A stretch of DNA of 64,000 bases from Noviherbaspirillum saxi (GTDB taxonomy: Bacteria; Pseudomonadota; Gammaproteobacteria; Burkholderiales; Burkholderiaceae_D). Below are positions 20,443 through 29,258 of the stretch, one piece after another. Position 1 is the stretch's first letter. Each line of letters begins with the position of its first letter. The stretch covers positions 2,046,001 to 2,110,000 of the forward strand of contig NZ_QYUO01000001.1 in assembly GCF_003591035.1 (NCBI RefSeq), read 5' to 3'. The position numbers were made by a program, and so were the translations under genes. The notes under the pieces were generated by a model. It was given only the letters and a program-made list of their open reading frames with translations, ran no database searches and was not told the origin of the DNA.

Positions 20443-22494
20443 CTATGCAGGCGTGGCCTGTCCTGCATCGGCCTGGACCGGTTCAAAAAACGCCTTCGCC
20501 ATGGCAGCGTCGCGGGTGCGCCGGAACGGCGGCAGGCTTTGCCAGATACGGCGTCCATAAGGTTTGGAGATCAGGCGGGGATCGCAGATCATCAATACGC
20601 CGCGATCCCGCTCATCGCGTATCAGGCGGCCGGCGCCCTGCTTTAGATTGATGATCGTTTCCGGCAACTGATGATGAACGAACCCGTTCAATCCCTTCTT
20701 TTCCATCGCATCGATACGCGCGGCCAGCACCGGATCGTCGGGCGGCGAAAACGGCAGCTTGTCGATAATCACCAGCGACAAGGCATCGCCGCGCACGTCC
20801 ACGCCTTCCCAGAAGCTCTGGCTTCCGATCAGGACAGCGTTTCCGGCGGCACGGAAGCGATCGAGCAGTTCGGTGCGTCCCGACTCGCCCTGGACCATGA
20901 GCGGGAAAGGAAGCTTGCGCTTTTCGAATTCCTCGCGCAGCCGGTCCGCAGCCCGATTGACCGCGCGTATCGTCGTGCACAGCAGGAAAGTACGGCCACC
21001 AGCTGCTTCTATCATCGGCAAGGCGGCGTCGATGACCGCATCGGTATAGTCGAACGAGTTCGGTTGCGGAAGATTTTCCGGCACGTACAGCAAACCCTGG
21101 TTGGGGTAGTCGAAGGGGCTGGGCCACGACTGGGCGGGCTCGTTCCACAAGCCCATTTGCGAGGTGTAGTGATTGAAATCGTTCTTGACCGCCAGTGTGG
21201 CGGACGTGAAGATCCAGGATCGCGGCGAACCTTCGCGCTGCTTGCTGAAGATCGGTGCGATCGACAAAGGCGTCTGATGCAATTGCAGGGAAGAGGAAAA
21301 TGCCTCGACCCACAGCACCTTGTCGTGTGCACCATCGCCGGCACCAGCCTCGGCGCCGCCTGCATTGTTGGCGCTGCTCCATGCAGAAAGTTTGTTGCCG
21401 AGTTCAACTGCGCGCGTGCGGCACTGCTCTATCGTTTCCGCGCGTTCGGCCTGCGTCTCGAGCACGGCGGTCATCCCGTGCAATTCGTCGCGCAGCGTGT
21501 CGAGCGCCGGGAAGAATGCGCTGGACGGAGCGATCTGATTGACGGCCAGTCTGACTATATCCTGCGGAAACGCCAGCCTGAGGTCGCGTGCAGCACGCTC
21601 CACGGTGGAGACCACTTTGGCCCAGTCCGCACCATCGCGTGCATGCGCAAGTCCCTCAGCGAGGACGTCGCGGCACAATTCCAGGACCTGGGAGGTCGAC
21701 ACCGTTTCGCCGAAGAACAGCGTGGCGGTGTCCGGCAATTGGTGTGCCTCGTCAAAAATCACAGTATTTGCGGTCGGAAGCAATTCCGCAACGCCCGTAT
21801 CCTTGAGCGCGACATCCGCAAAAAACAAGTGATGATTGACGACGACGACATCGGCCTGCTGCGCCTCTTTCCGCGCCTTCATGACAAAGCAGTCCTGGTA
21901 GTACTGACATTCGGCGCCCATGCAGGTGTCGCGGGTCGAGGTAACCAGATTCCACACCGGAGCCGTTTCCGGCACCTTGGACAGCTCGGCCTTGTCACCC
22001 GAACTGGTAGTCTTCATGAAGCGCGATATCTCACGCAAATAGCCCACATCGTCGCGCGATGTCAGGCGACCATTCTGCAATGTGCGTTCAAGATGAAAAT
22101 GGCATACGTAATTGGCCCGCCCCTTGAGCAAGGCAACGGAAACCGGCGCATTCAGCGCTTTGCGCACGGTAGGTATGTCACGCAGGTAGAGCTGGTCCTG
22201 CAAATTCTTGGTGCCGGTGGAGAGCATGACCTTGCCGCCCCACAGCAAGGCAGGCACCAGGTAAGCGAACGTTTTACCCGTGCCGGTGCCGGCTTCCGCG
22301 ATCAGCGTTTGCCGGCCGGCTATCGCGTTAGCGATGGCCTTTGCCATTTCGGTCTGGGACTGGCGCGGTCTGAAACCGCCGACTGCCTGGCTGAGCGGGC
22401 CCGCCACGCCAAACAGCTTGTCGATGTCGGCGTCGTGGTTTTCCGCGGCCGGAATGAAATCTGAAGAAACAGTGTGGTCGGTCAAAGCAGGCAA
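20443..22494 (-). CDS. ATP-dependent DNA helicase, DinG/YoaA family
   Basis: The 683-residue superfamily 2 helicase has Walker A EAGTGTGKTFAYLVPALL (about residues 67-84), DEAH box VIFDEAHQLPD and late motifs SFWEGVDVRG and QGAGRLIRDERDRG. Between motifs Ia and II are four Cys (NYVCHF, DTCMGAECQYYQDCF) as in the Fe-S cluster domain of XPD/DinG/YoaA helicases. The lack of an N-terminal exonuclease domain and its length favour YoaA/DinG. Such helicases resolve R-loops or other DNA structures. Confidence 0.92.
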   Translation of the reverse strand: MPALTDHTVSSDFIPAAENHDADIDKLFGVAGPLSQAVGGFRPRQSQTEMAKAIANAIAGRQTLIAEAGTGTGKTFAYLVPALLWGGKVMLSTGTKNLQDQLYLRDIPTVRKALNAPVSVALLKGRANYVCHFHLERTLQNGRLTSRDDVGYLREISRFMKTTSSGDKAELSKVPETAPVWNLVTSTRDTCMGAECQYYQDCFVMKARKEAQQADVVVVNHHLFFADVALKDTGVAELLPTANTVIFDEAHQLPDTATLFFGETVSTSQVLELCRDVLAEGLAHARDGADWAKVVSTVERAARDLRLAFPQDIVRLAVNQIAPSSAFFPALDTLRDELHGMTAVLETQAERAETIEQCRTRAVELGNKLSAWSSANNAGGAEAGAGDGAHDKVLWVEAFSSSLQLHQTPLSIAPIFSKQREGSPRSWIFTSATLAVKNDFNHYTSQMGLWNEPAQSWPSPFDYPNQGLLYVPENLPQPNSFDYTDAVIDAALPMIEAAGGRTFLLCTTIRAVNRAADRLREEFEKRKLPFPLMVQGESGRTELLDRFRAAGNAVLIGSQSFWEGVDVRGDALSLVIIDKLPFSPPDDPVLAARIDAMEKKGLNGFVHHQLPETIINLKQGAGRLIRDERDRGVLMICDPRLISKPYGRRIWQSLPPFRRTRDAAMAKAFFEPVQADAGQATPA

Positions 22495-22516
22495 TCGGAA
22501 GGCAATTCTGATTTTC

Positions 22517-22717
22517 CTAAGCGGGGACGTCAGGAATTAGTTGCATTTTCAACAATGTTATATGATCCTTGAGCTGTAGCTTGCGCTTCTTTAAACGCCG
22601 CAGCTGGAGTTCATCATGCAGGGCATCGCGGGTAAGCAAATCGATGACCGCATCGAGGTCACGATGCTCCACTTCTAACTCGATAATACGTCGTTGAATG
22701 TCTGCAGTTGGAATCAT
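22517..22717 (-). CDS. YdcH/DUF465 family small helical protein
   Basis: The 66-residue protein (MIPTADIQRRIIELEVEHRD, ending KMQLIPDVPA) fits the DUF465/YdcH family of short, charged coiled-coil proteins of unknown function: ELEVEHRDLDAVID followed by LRRLKKRKLQLKDHITLL. The ATG at 22717 was chosen over a TTG two codons upstream. It lies 22 bases before dinG on the same strand and may be co-transcribed with it. Confidence 0.8.
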   Translation of the reverse strand: MIPTADIQRRIIELEVEHRDLDAVIDLLTRDALHDELQLRRLKKRKLQLKDHITLLKMQLIPDVPA

Positions 22718-22723
22718 GGCCAA

Positions 22724-22979
22724 TAGAGGAAATGCGGTAACCCGTTATTTTAAGAGGGAAAAGGCAATGCGCCTAGCAATGCAGCCGTACGCCCATATTA
22801 AAACTGAAAGACGATGCTCGAATGAAACAGGATAATTGAATGAAACATTGCAACACACAACAAAAGGCTGAGCACCACATCCCTTAGCCACAGGAGATGT
22901 AACAAATGCCTACAAATAGTAAGACGAAGTTTTCTGCATGCAATAATTTTTTAACGAGACGTTTCCTCTACTCCTAGGT
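22724..22979. other. Intergenic region between the DUF465 gene and the phosphatase gene
   Basis: This ~255-base divergent spacer is AT-rich and must hold promoters for both sides. No strong palindrome, RNA gene or additional reading frame was seen in it. Confidence 0.5.
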
Positions 22980-23786
22980 ATGAGCCAATACAAGATTGAA
23001 GCAGGGACAGCACAGCATATCGGCGATCGCCACGAACAGCAGGATCGTACTGGCTTGTTCACGGCCCCCAAAGCGCCCGGTTACGTGATGGCGGTGCTGG
23101 CTGACGGCATGGGAGGATTGAGCGGCGGCGCGCTTGCGGCCGAGCAGGTTCTGCGTACCGCAAAACAGGCTTTTGATCTGTTTTCACCGCAAACCGACGA
23201 TGTGCCAACCATGCTTGCGACGATTGCACGTGATGCGCATACGATTATCAAACTTTCTGCATTTTCCTCGGAAAAGAAACCCCACAGTACGGTTGTTGTT
23301 CTTGTGATCACACCGGAGCGAAGCGCCGTCTGGGCACATGTCGGCGACTCACGGCTCTATCGCTTCGACGGACCTAACTGTGTGGACCGTACGATCGATC
23401 ATTCCTATGTGGAAGGCCTGATCAAGGAAGGCAAGCTTTCCCGCGCCGAAGCGCGTGACCATCATCTATCAAACGTGTTGCTCAGCGCATTGGGATCGCA
23501 TGACAGCGAACCTGAAGTAACCGTCGCCCGCTATGACGGCTTGAAGGCAGGAGATGCTTTTTTATTATGCAGCGACGGCCTTTGGCATTATTTCACCGAT
23601 GCCGAATTGGGCGCAGCGATTGCCGTCAATTCGCCGCGAAAGGCATCAGAGCTACTGATCACCAAAGTACGCGAACGCGCTTCGGGCCAGTCCGCTGATA
23701 ATTGCACATTGGCTATTGTCAAACTTGCCGAACCCGTGACGGAAACCAAGTCGTACACAGCGGAAAAGATGCGAAGAGCTGTTTGA
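22980..23786 (+). CDS. PP2C-family serine/threonine protein phosphatase
   Basis: The 268-residue protein has the metal-binding motifs of bacterial PP2C phosphatases: ADGMGGLSGG (about residues 41-50), AHVGDSRLYRF, LLCSDGLWHYF and the final DNCTLAIVKL. These coordinate two Mn/Mg ions for phospho-Ser/Thr hydrolysis. No partner kinase is adjacent. The ATG at 22980 lacks a strong ribosome site; the next in-frame Met lies inside the domain. Confidence 0.92.
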   Translation: MSQYKIEAGTAQHIGDRHEQQDRTGLFTAPKAPGYVMAVLADGMGGLSGGALAAEQVLRTAKQAFDLFSPQTDDVPTMLATIARDAHTIIKLSAFSSEKKPHSTVVVLVITPERSAVWAHVGDSRLYRFDGPNCVDRTIDHSYVEGLIKEGKLSRAEARDHHLSNVLLSALGSHDSEPEVTVARYDGLKAGDAFLLCSDGLWHYFTDAELGAAIAVNSPRKASELLITKVRERASGQSADNCTLAIVKLAEPVTETKSYTAEKMRRAV

Positions 23787-23870
23787 GCCGGACAGCTTTT
23801 GACTAAAGGCGACGCTAGCCAAGGTCGATTTCGAATCGACCCCGTCGCGTTCGATATCAATCGGGAATGT

Positions 23871-24689
23871 TCATTTTGCGGCGCCAGCGGCAGCAGGAAC
23901 GGGGGCAGGCGCTGATGGCGATGTTTCCGCCGGCGCGGCCTGGTTCTTGAGTTGTCGCTTTTCTTCGACTTTCTGCTGCTTCTCCGCCTTGCGCCGGGCA
24001 ATTTCCTGTTGGCGCTGTTCGGATGCCTTTACCTTCTTTTCATAGTCGGCGATGTTTTGTGCGCGCTTTGCGGCATTTGCTTCCTCTTCTGCCCTTGCCT
24101 GCTCTTGACGACTCTCATGGCGCGCGGCACGATCTGGTGACGGTTTTCCTTGTGCGTGTTTCGGCTTGTTCTTTGGCGCTTTTTCCGATGGTTCCTGAAC
24201 TGCCTCGTTCCCCTTTGCTGCAGAAGTCGGCGGAGTTGACGACATCGGCGGAGTCGCGGAGTCGCGATCGATGCCTGCTGCAGCATCCTTTTGCCGCTTC
24301 GTGGCGAGCGCCTCATCCCGTGCCGTTACGCGGGCCTGTCGCTTGAAGGTATTTGCCTCGATTTCCACCGGACGCAGCTTGAGTTGAGCGCGACGTCGTC
24401 TTTCCTTGGCGTCTTCAACACAGGAACTGGCGAAGAATTTCGGATGACATGCCTGCTCTTCCTGGGCAAACCGCGCCTGAATTTCAGCACGCTCCCTGTT
24501 CGCGTCGGCAAGTGCAGTATCTGCCATCTCGATCGATTTGATGGAGCCCGCCGGAAAGCGGCTGACGACACTGTTTGGGTCAGCCGATCCGGAAGACGGA
24601 TTGCCGGCTTGCTGGGCCGATACCGCGCATGATGCTGCGAAGGCGCCGGCTGCAACCAGGAAACAAAGCGTACGTTGCAAGGCTTTCAT
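23871..24689 (-). CDS. Exported Lys/Ala/Gln-rich coiled-coil protein, unknown function
   Basis: The 272-residue protein starts with a signal peptide (LCFLVAAGAFAASCAVSAQQ) and continues as charged, helical sequence (AEEEANAAKRAQNIADYEKK, RRKAEKQQKVEEKRQLK), ending in an Ala/Pro tail. Two Cys lie in the middle (QEEQACHPKFFASSCVEDAK). The composition resembles the helical domain of TolA, but no TolA C-terminal domain is present. The Met at 24689 puts the signal at the N terminus; the frame is open to 24719, which would overlap zapE. It probably forms an operon with zapE. Confidence 0.75.
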   Translation of the reverse strand: MKALQRTLCFLVAAGAFAASCAVSAQQAGNPSSGSADPNSVVSRFPAGSIKSIEMADTALADANRERAEIQARFAQEEQACHPKFFASSCVEDAKERRRRAQLKLRPVEIEANTFKRQARVTARDEALATKRQKDAAAGIDRDSATPPMSSTPPTSAAKGNEAVQEPSEKAPKNKPKHAQGKPSPDRAARHESRQEQARAEEEANAAKRAQNIADYEKKVKASEQRQQEIARRKAEKQQKVEEKRQLKNQAAPAETSPSAPAPVPAAAGAAK

Positions 24690-24715
24690 CTGAATTCTCG
24701 TTTCGGAAGATTCGG

Positions 24716-25813
24716 TCACGCAATCGAACCCGCAACATCGCGGCGCTCGCTTTGCATGTACTCGGAGGACTGCATCTCGATGATACGCGAAACGGTGCGA
24801 TGAAATTCGTTGGCGAGCATGCCTTCCGTATAGAGCTGGTCAGGCACTACCTCGGCAGACATGAGCAGCTTCACCTTGTGGTCGTACAGGACGTCGATCA
24901 ACCAGGTGAAGCGCCGTGCTTCGGACGACATCGCGGCCGACATCTGCGGCACGCTCGACAGCACGACCGTATGGAAGCGGCTGGCGATCTCCAGATAATC
25001 GTTTTGCGAACGAGGCCCGCCGCACAAGGTGGCGAAATCGAACCAGACGACGCCGCCGGCACGACGTAAAGCCTTGATTTCCCGCGCTTCGATATGAATG
25101 CGCGGATCTTCGTCGGCAGTTTCGGCGATGTTGGCGAAGGCTGTGCGCATTGCCTCATCTGCGGTGGCCCCCAGGGGCGTGTGATAGGCATCCACCTGTT
25201 CAAGAACGCGCTTGCGATAGTCGAGGCCCGCATCGACGTTCAGCACATCGAGACGACTCTTCAATAAGGCAATCGCGGGCAATATCCGATCTCTGTGCAG
25301 CCCATCGGGATACAAGGCGTCCGGCACGTAATTCGATGTCATGATGAAAGACACCCCGTTTTCGAACAGCGCCTTCAACAGGTTGTACAGGATCATCGCA
25401 TCCGCAATGTCGGACACATGGAATTCGTCAAAGCAGATCAGCCGGTGTTTCTTGGCGATGCGGCGAGCGACCTCATTCAGCGGATCGGCGACGCCTTTCA
25501 GGTCGTCCAATTGGCGGTGCACGCCGCGCATGAATTCATGGAAATGCAGCCGCGTCTTGCGCACGACCGGCACCACCAAGTAGAAGCTATCCATCAGGAA
25601 GGACTTGCCGCGTCCGACGCCGCCCCACATGTACACGCCGCGCGGCACCTCGGGGCGGCTGATAAGACGACGCAAAGTACTGGAGCGCTGATTCTTGTAG
25701 CCGACCCAGTCTTCGTATGCCTGCTGCAAGCGATCGACCGCCCGTCGCTGCGCTTCATCGGACTGATAGCCGCGCTGGGCAAGTGCGTGCTCGTAAAACT
25801 CCCTGACGTTCAT
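24716..25813 (-). CDS. zapE: Cell division ATPase ZapE (AFG1-like)
   Basis: ZapE is an AFG1-type P-loop ATPase that acts on the Z-ring during division. The 365-residue protein has Walker A GGVGRGKSFLMDSFY (about residues 63-77), the HFHEFMRGVH segment, Walker B RLICFDEFHVSDIADAM and sensor MTSNYVPDALYPDGLHRDR. The Met at 25813 (MNVREFYEHALAQ) fits the family; 16 extra upstream codons are possible but not needed. It precedes the Lys/Ala-rich exported protein gene. Confidence 0.93.
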   Translation of the reverse strand: MNVREFYEHALAQRGYQSDEAQRRAVDRLQQAYEDWVGYKNQRSSTLRRLISRPEVPRGVYMWGGVGRGKSFLMDSFYLVVPVVRKTRLHFHEFMRGVHRQLDDLKGVADPLNEVARRIAKKHRLICFDEFHVSDIADAMILYNLLKALFENGVSFIMTSNYVPDALYPDGLHRDRILPAIALLKSRLDVLNVDAGLDYRKRVLEQVDAYHTPLGATADEAMRTAFANIAETADEDPRIHIEAREIKALRRAGGVVWFDFATLCGGPRSQNDYLEIASRFHTVVLSSVPQMSAAMSSEARRFTWLIDVLYDHKVKLLMSAEVVPDQLYTEGMLANEFHRTVSRIIEMQSSEYMQSERRDVAGSIA

Positions 25814-25865
25814 ATCGTTTTCACTCTTGGCCTCTGCCGCGCAACGCGAAGCATGTGGCAAACAT

Positions 25866-25891
25866 GAAAATGGGCGAGACCGGCTCGCCCA
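25866..25891 (-). terminator. Terminator-like hairpin downstream of the lipoprotein gene
   Basis: An 8-bp stem TGGGCGAG/CTCGCCCA (25871-25878 and 25884-25891) is followed on the minus strand by TTTTC. It lies between the lipoprotein gene and zapE, reading leftward from the odh/lpd operon. Confidence 0.65.
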
Positions 25892-26008
25892 CTTCTAATT
25901 CCAACTAAACCGGATTGCACCCGACGCATCTCACCATCGGACAGCTTGCCAAAACAAAGGCAGTCCTTGCATCGTTCGCGATTGATTGCCTTAGCAAACA
26001 GAACTGCA

Positions 26009-26407
26009 CTATTGCGGATTCATATCGACGGTCACGCGTGATGGATAGCTTCCACCACCCAGCCGTATCGGAAAACTGAGTCCGACACCGACGCCGACAT
26101 GACCACCTCCACCGCCGGCTCCCAATCCCACGCTGGAACCCAATGGATTGGATGGTCTGAAGACCATCTCCGATGTCCGGTAACCGCTCTTGTTGCAGAT
26201 GACGCGCAAGTCGCCGTTGGGACTGCCGACATTAACCGTTGCAGGGGTTAGGACATTCCAGTTTCCCGCGTTGGTGCTGACGATACAGTTCGCACCCGGC
26301 AATGCCTGACCGCCGGCAGCAGTATCGATTGCAATGCCGCTGCCGCCTGATCCGGTTGTTGCGCATGCAGCCAGTGCAAGTGGCAGTAGCAGGATCAGGT
26401 GGCGCAT
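26009..26407 (-). CDS. Small Gly-rich lipoprotein of unknown function
   Basis: The 132-residue protein begins with a lipoprotein signal (MRHLILLLPLALAACATTG; lipobox LAAC), followed by a short beta-rich domain (ATVNVGSPNGDLRVICNKSGY) and a Gly-rich segment (GLGAGGGGGHVGVGVGLSF). A good AGGAG site precedes the ATG. It starts 10 bases after lpdA, so it probably rides on the 2-oxoglutarate dehydrogenase transcript. No function can be assigned. Confidence 0.8.
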   Translation of the reverse strand: MRHLILLLPLALAACATTGSGGSGIAIDTAAGGQALPGANCIVSTNAGNWNVLTPATVNVGSPNGDLRVICNKSGYRTSEMVFRPSNPLGSSVGLGAGGGGGHVGVGVGLSFPIRLGGGSYPSRVTVDMNPQ

Positions 26408-26417
26408 GTGGCAGCTC

Positions 26418-27845
26418 CTAGAAGTTCAGCGAACGCTTGTCAACGGCAAGTGCGGCTTCCTTGGTCGCCTCGGACAGGGACGGATGCGCGTGGCAGATAC
26501 GTGCAATGTCTTCCGCCGAAGCGCGGAATTCCATTGCCACGACAGCTTCGGAAATCAGTTCCGACGCCATCGGGCCTACGATGTGTACGCCGAGGATTTC
26601 ATCGCTCTTGGCATCGGCCAGGAACTTCACCATACCCGAGGTATCTCCGAGTGCGCGAGCACGGCCATTAGCCATGAAGGGGAAGGTACCCGCCTTGTAA
26701 GCGACGCCTTCGGCCTTCAATTGCTGTTCGGTCTTGCCGACCCATGCAATTTCCGGAGATGTATATATGACCCAGGGAATTGTATTGAAGTTCACATGCC
26801 CATGCTGTCCGGCAATGCGTTCGGCAACCGCTACACCCTCTTCTTCCGCCTTGTGCGCCAGCATCGGCCCGCGGACCACGTCGCCAACGGCCCAGACATT
26901 CGGCAAGCTGGTCTTGCAGTCGCCATCAACCGCGACGAAACCACGTTCGTCCAGCTTCAGGCCGACGCCTTCTGCGTTCAAACCGATAGTGTTAGGCACG
27001 CGGCCGATCGACACGATCAGCTTGTCGAATACCGCCTTCTGTGCCGCACCCTTGTTGTCGGTGTATTCGACAGTGACGTCTTTCTTGCCTGTGGTAACGG
27101 CACCGATCTGCACGCCGAGGCTGACCGCCAAGCCTTGCTTGGTGAAGAGCTTGTTCGCTTCCTTGGCGATTTGTTCGTCGACCGCGCCGAGGAAAGTCGG
27201 CAATGCTTCCAGCACAGTGACTTCTGCACCGAGGCGGCGCCATACGCTACCCATCTCCAGACCGATCACGCCCGCGCCAATCACGCCCAGCTTCTTTGGC
27301 ACCGCGTCGATCGCCAACGCGCCACTGTTCGACAGAATCAGTTTTTCATCGAACGCTGCGTTCGGCAATGCACGTGCATTCGAACCGGTCGCAACAATGA
27401 TGTGCTTGCCGGTAATGCTTTCTTCGGTAGCGCCAGCCACCTTGATCTCGTAACCGTCGGCGCCTGCCTTGACGAAAGAACCGCGACCGTGGAAGAACGT
27501 CACTTTGTTTTTCTTGAACAGGAACAGGATGCCGTCATTGTTCTGCTTAACGATGGTGTCCTTGCGTGCCAGCATCTGACCGAGATTCAGGCCGAGTCCC
27601 TTAACCTCGATGCCATGGTCTGCAAAGGAATGACCGGCGTGTTCAAAATGTTCGGACGACTGCAGGAGCGCCTTGGAGGGAATGCAGCCGACGTTGGTGC
27701 AGGTACCGCCCGGTGCCGGGCCGTTCTTGGCATTTTTCCATTCATCGATACACGCAGTGCTGAAGCCGAGTTGCGCAGCACGGATCGCTGCGATATAGCC
27801 ACCGGGACCGCCGCCGATGACAACCACATCAAAATTTTTCGACAT
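26418..27845 (-). CDS. lpdA: Dihydrolipoyl dehydrogenase (E3)
   Basis: E3 reoxidises dihydrolipoamide on E2, passing electrons to NAD. The 475-residue flavoprotein has the FAD motif [20 protein letters not shown], the redox disulfide [16 protein letters not shown], the NAD-binding [20 protein letters not shown] and the C-terminal [15 protein letters not shown] catalytic His-Glu pair. It is third in the odhA-odhB-lpdA set and so most likely serves the 2-oxoglutarate dehydrogenase complex. Confidence 0.97.
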   Translation of the reverse strand: MSKNFDVVVIGGGPGGYIAAIRAAQLGFSTACIDEWKNAKNGPAPGGTCTNVGCIPSKALLQSSEHFEHAGHSFADHGIEVKGLGLNLGQMLARKDTIVKQNNDGILFLFKKNKVTFFHGRGSFVKAGADGYEIKVAGATEESITGKHIIVATGSNARALPNAAFDEKLILSNSGALAIDAVPKKLGVIGAGVIGLEMGSVWRRLGAEVTVLEALPTFLGAVDEQIAKEANKLFTKQGLAVSLGVQIGAVTTGKKDVTVEYTDNKGAAQKAVFDKLIVSIGRVPNTIGLNAEGVGLKLDERGFVAVDGDCKTSLPNVWAVGDVVRGPMLAHKAEEEGVAVAERIAGQHGHVNFNTIPWVIYTSPEIAWVGKTEQQLKAEGVAYKAGTFPFMANGRARALGDTSGMVKFLADAKSDEILGVHIVGPMASELISEAVVAMEFRASAEDIARICHAHPSLSEATKEAALAVDKRSLNF

Positions 27846-27880
27846 ATACCTAACCTATTTTTCCGCAGGATGGACAAGGC

Positions 27881-27912
27881 ACACGGAGCAGGAAATCTTC
27901 CCTGCCCCGTGT
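27881..27912 (-). other. Intercistronic hairpin between odhB and lpdA
   Basis: The arms ACACGGAGCAGG and CCTGCCCCGTGT (27881-27892, 27901-27912) pair with one mismatch around an 8-base loop. No T run follows on the minus strand, so it looks like an mRNA-stability or processing hairpin rather than a terminator. Confidence 0.55.
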
Positions 27913-27929
27913 ACTCAGCGCATGACTTT

Positions 27930-29198
27930 TTACAGGTCCAGCAGCAAGCGTGCCGGATCTTCCAGTGCTTCCTTCATCGCCACCAGGCCGAGCACAGCTT
28001 CGCGACCGTCGATGATGCGGTGGTCATAGGACATAGCCAGGTAGTTGATCGGACGGATCACGATCTGACCGTTTTCAACGACCGGGCGGTCCTTGGTTGC
28101 GTGCACGCCCAGGATTGCGGACTGCGGCGGGTTGATGATCGGTGTCGAGAGCATGGAGCCGAATACGCCACCGTTGGAAATCGAGAAGGTGCCGCCGGTC
28201 AGGTCGTCCAGCGTCAGCTTGCCGTCCTTGGCCTTGACGCCATACTCGGCAATCTTCTTCTCGATGTCGGCGATGCTCATCTGGTCAGCATCGCGCAGGA
28301 TAGGCACGACCAGGCCGCGCGGCGAGCCGACCGCGATACCGATGTCGAAGTAGCCGTGGTACACGATGTCGTTGCCATCGACGGAAGCGTTCAGGATCGG
28401 GTATTTCTTCAGTGCGGCAACCGTGGCCTTCACGAAGAAAGACATGAAGCCGAGCTTCACGCCATGCTCTTTCTCGAACTTGTCCTTGTACTTGTTGCGC
28501 AGGTCCATGACCGGCTGCATATTGACTTCGTTGAACGTCGTCAGGATTGCATTAGTCGATTGCGATTGCAGCAGACGCTCGGCGATACGTGCGCGCAGGC
28601 GGCTCATTGGCACGCGCTCTTCCGGACGATTGCCGAGGTTGGGCCCGCCGGGAGCGGCAACTTGCTGCAGCGCCGGCTTGGCAGCGGGCGCAGCGACAGG
28701 CGCCGGTGCGGCCGGCTTGTTTTCCAGGGCAGTGATCACATCACCCTTGGTGACGCGGCCATCGCGGCCAGTGCCGGGCACCTGGGCTGTCGTCATTTTG
28801 TTGTCGGCCAGCATCTTCGCAGCCGCAGGCATTGCGACACCGGCGGCGGCATTCGAAGCCAGATTCGAAATGGCTGCAGCCACCGGGTCACCAGCAGGGG
28901 CGGCTGCAGGCGCAGCGCCTGACGCTGCCGCAGGAGCTGCGACGGCGCCGGCCTTGGCTTCGGTATCCAGCTTGGCGATGACTTCGCCGGCGACAACGGT
29001 GCTGCCATCACCCTTGAGCAATTCAATGATCACGCCGGCGTCGGGCGCGGGCAGTTCGAGCACTACCTTGTCGGTTTCGATATCGATCAGGTTTTCATCG
29101 CGGGCGACGGCTTCGCCAACCTTCTTATGCCAGGCCAGCAGGGTCGCTTCCGCGACGGATTCCGACAGTTGCGGAACTTTGACTTCAATAATTGCCAT
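27930..29198 (-). CDS. odhB: Dihydrolipoyl succinyltransferase (E2 of 2-oxoglutarate dehydrogenase)
   Basis: E2 transfers succinyl groups to CoA in the TCA cycle. The 422-residue protein has one lipoyl domain (lipoyl Lys in [18 protein letters not shown], about residue 43), an Ala/Pro linker, the peripheral subunit-binding domain ([19 protein letters not shown]) and the catalytic domain ending with [13 protein letters not shown] (active-site His). The N-terminal [20 protein letters not shown] identifies the succinyl rather than the acetyl enzyme. It lies between odhA and lpdA. Confidence 0.97.
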   Translation of the reverse strand: MAIIEVKVPQLSESVAEATLLAWHKKVGEAVARDENLIDIETDKVVLELPAPDAGVIIELLKGDGSTVVAGEVIAKLDTEAKAGAVAAPAAASGAAPAAAPAGDPVAAAISNLASNAAAGVAMPAAAKMLADNKMTTAQVPGTGRDGRVTKGDVITALENKPAAPAPVAAPAAKPALQQVAAPGGPNLGNRPEERVPMSRLRARIAERLLQSQSTNAILTTFNEVNMQPVMDLRNKYKDKFEKEHGVKLGFMSFFVKATVAALKKYPILNASVDGNDIVYHGYFDIGIAVGSPRGLVVPILRDADQMSIADIEKKIAEYGVKAKDGKLTLDDLTGGTFSISNGGVFGSMLSTPIINPPQSAILGVHATKDRPVVENGQIVIRPINYLAMSYDHRIIDGREAVLGLVAMKEALEDPARLLLDL

Positions 29199-29225
29199 GT
29201 AACTCTCCGTTTCGGTGTGTTCATT

Positions 29226-29250
29226 CGGCGCGCCAGCTTCTAGCGCGCCG
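29226..29250 (-). other. Intercistronic hairpin between odhA and odhB
   Basis: A perfect GC-rich stem CGGCGCGC/GCGCGCCG (29226-29233, 29243-29250) with a 9-base loop lies in the 60-base gap between odhA and odhB. No T run follows on the minus strand. It may stabilise or process the transcript. Confidence 0.5.
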
Positions 29251-29258
29251 ACGGGTCT

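Noticed and set aside
26334..28922. An 862-codon plus-strand open frame
   Set aside because: It lies antisense to lpdA and odhB, has His/Arg/Gln-rich shadow composition and no recognisable motif; it is a by-product of high-GC codon use.
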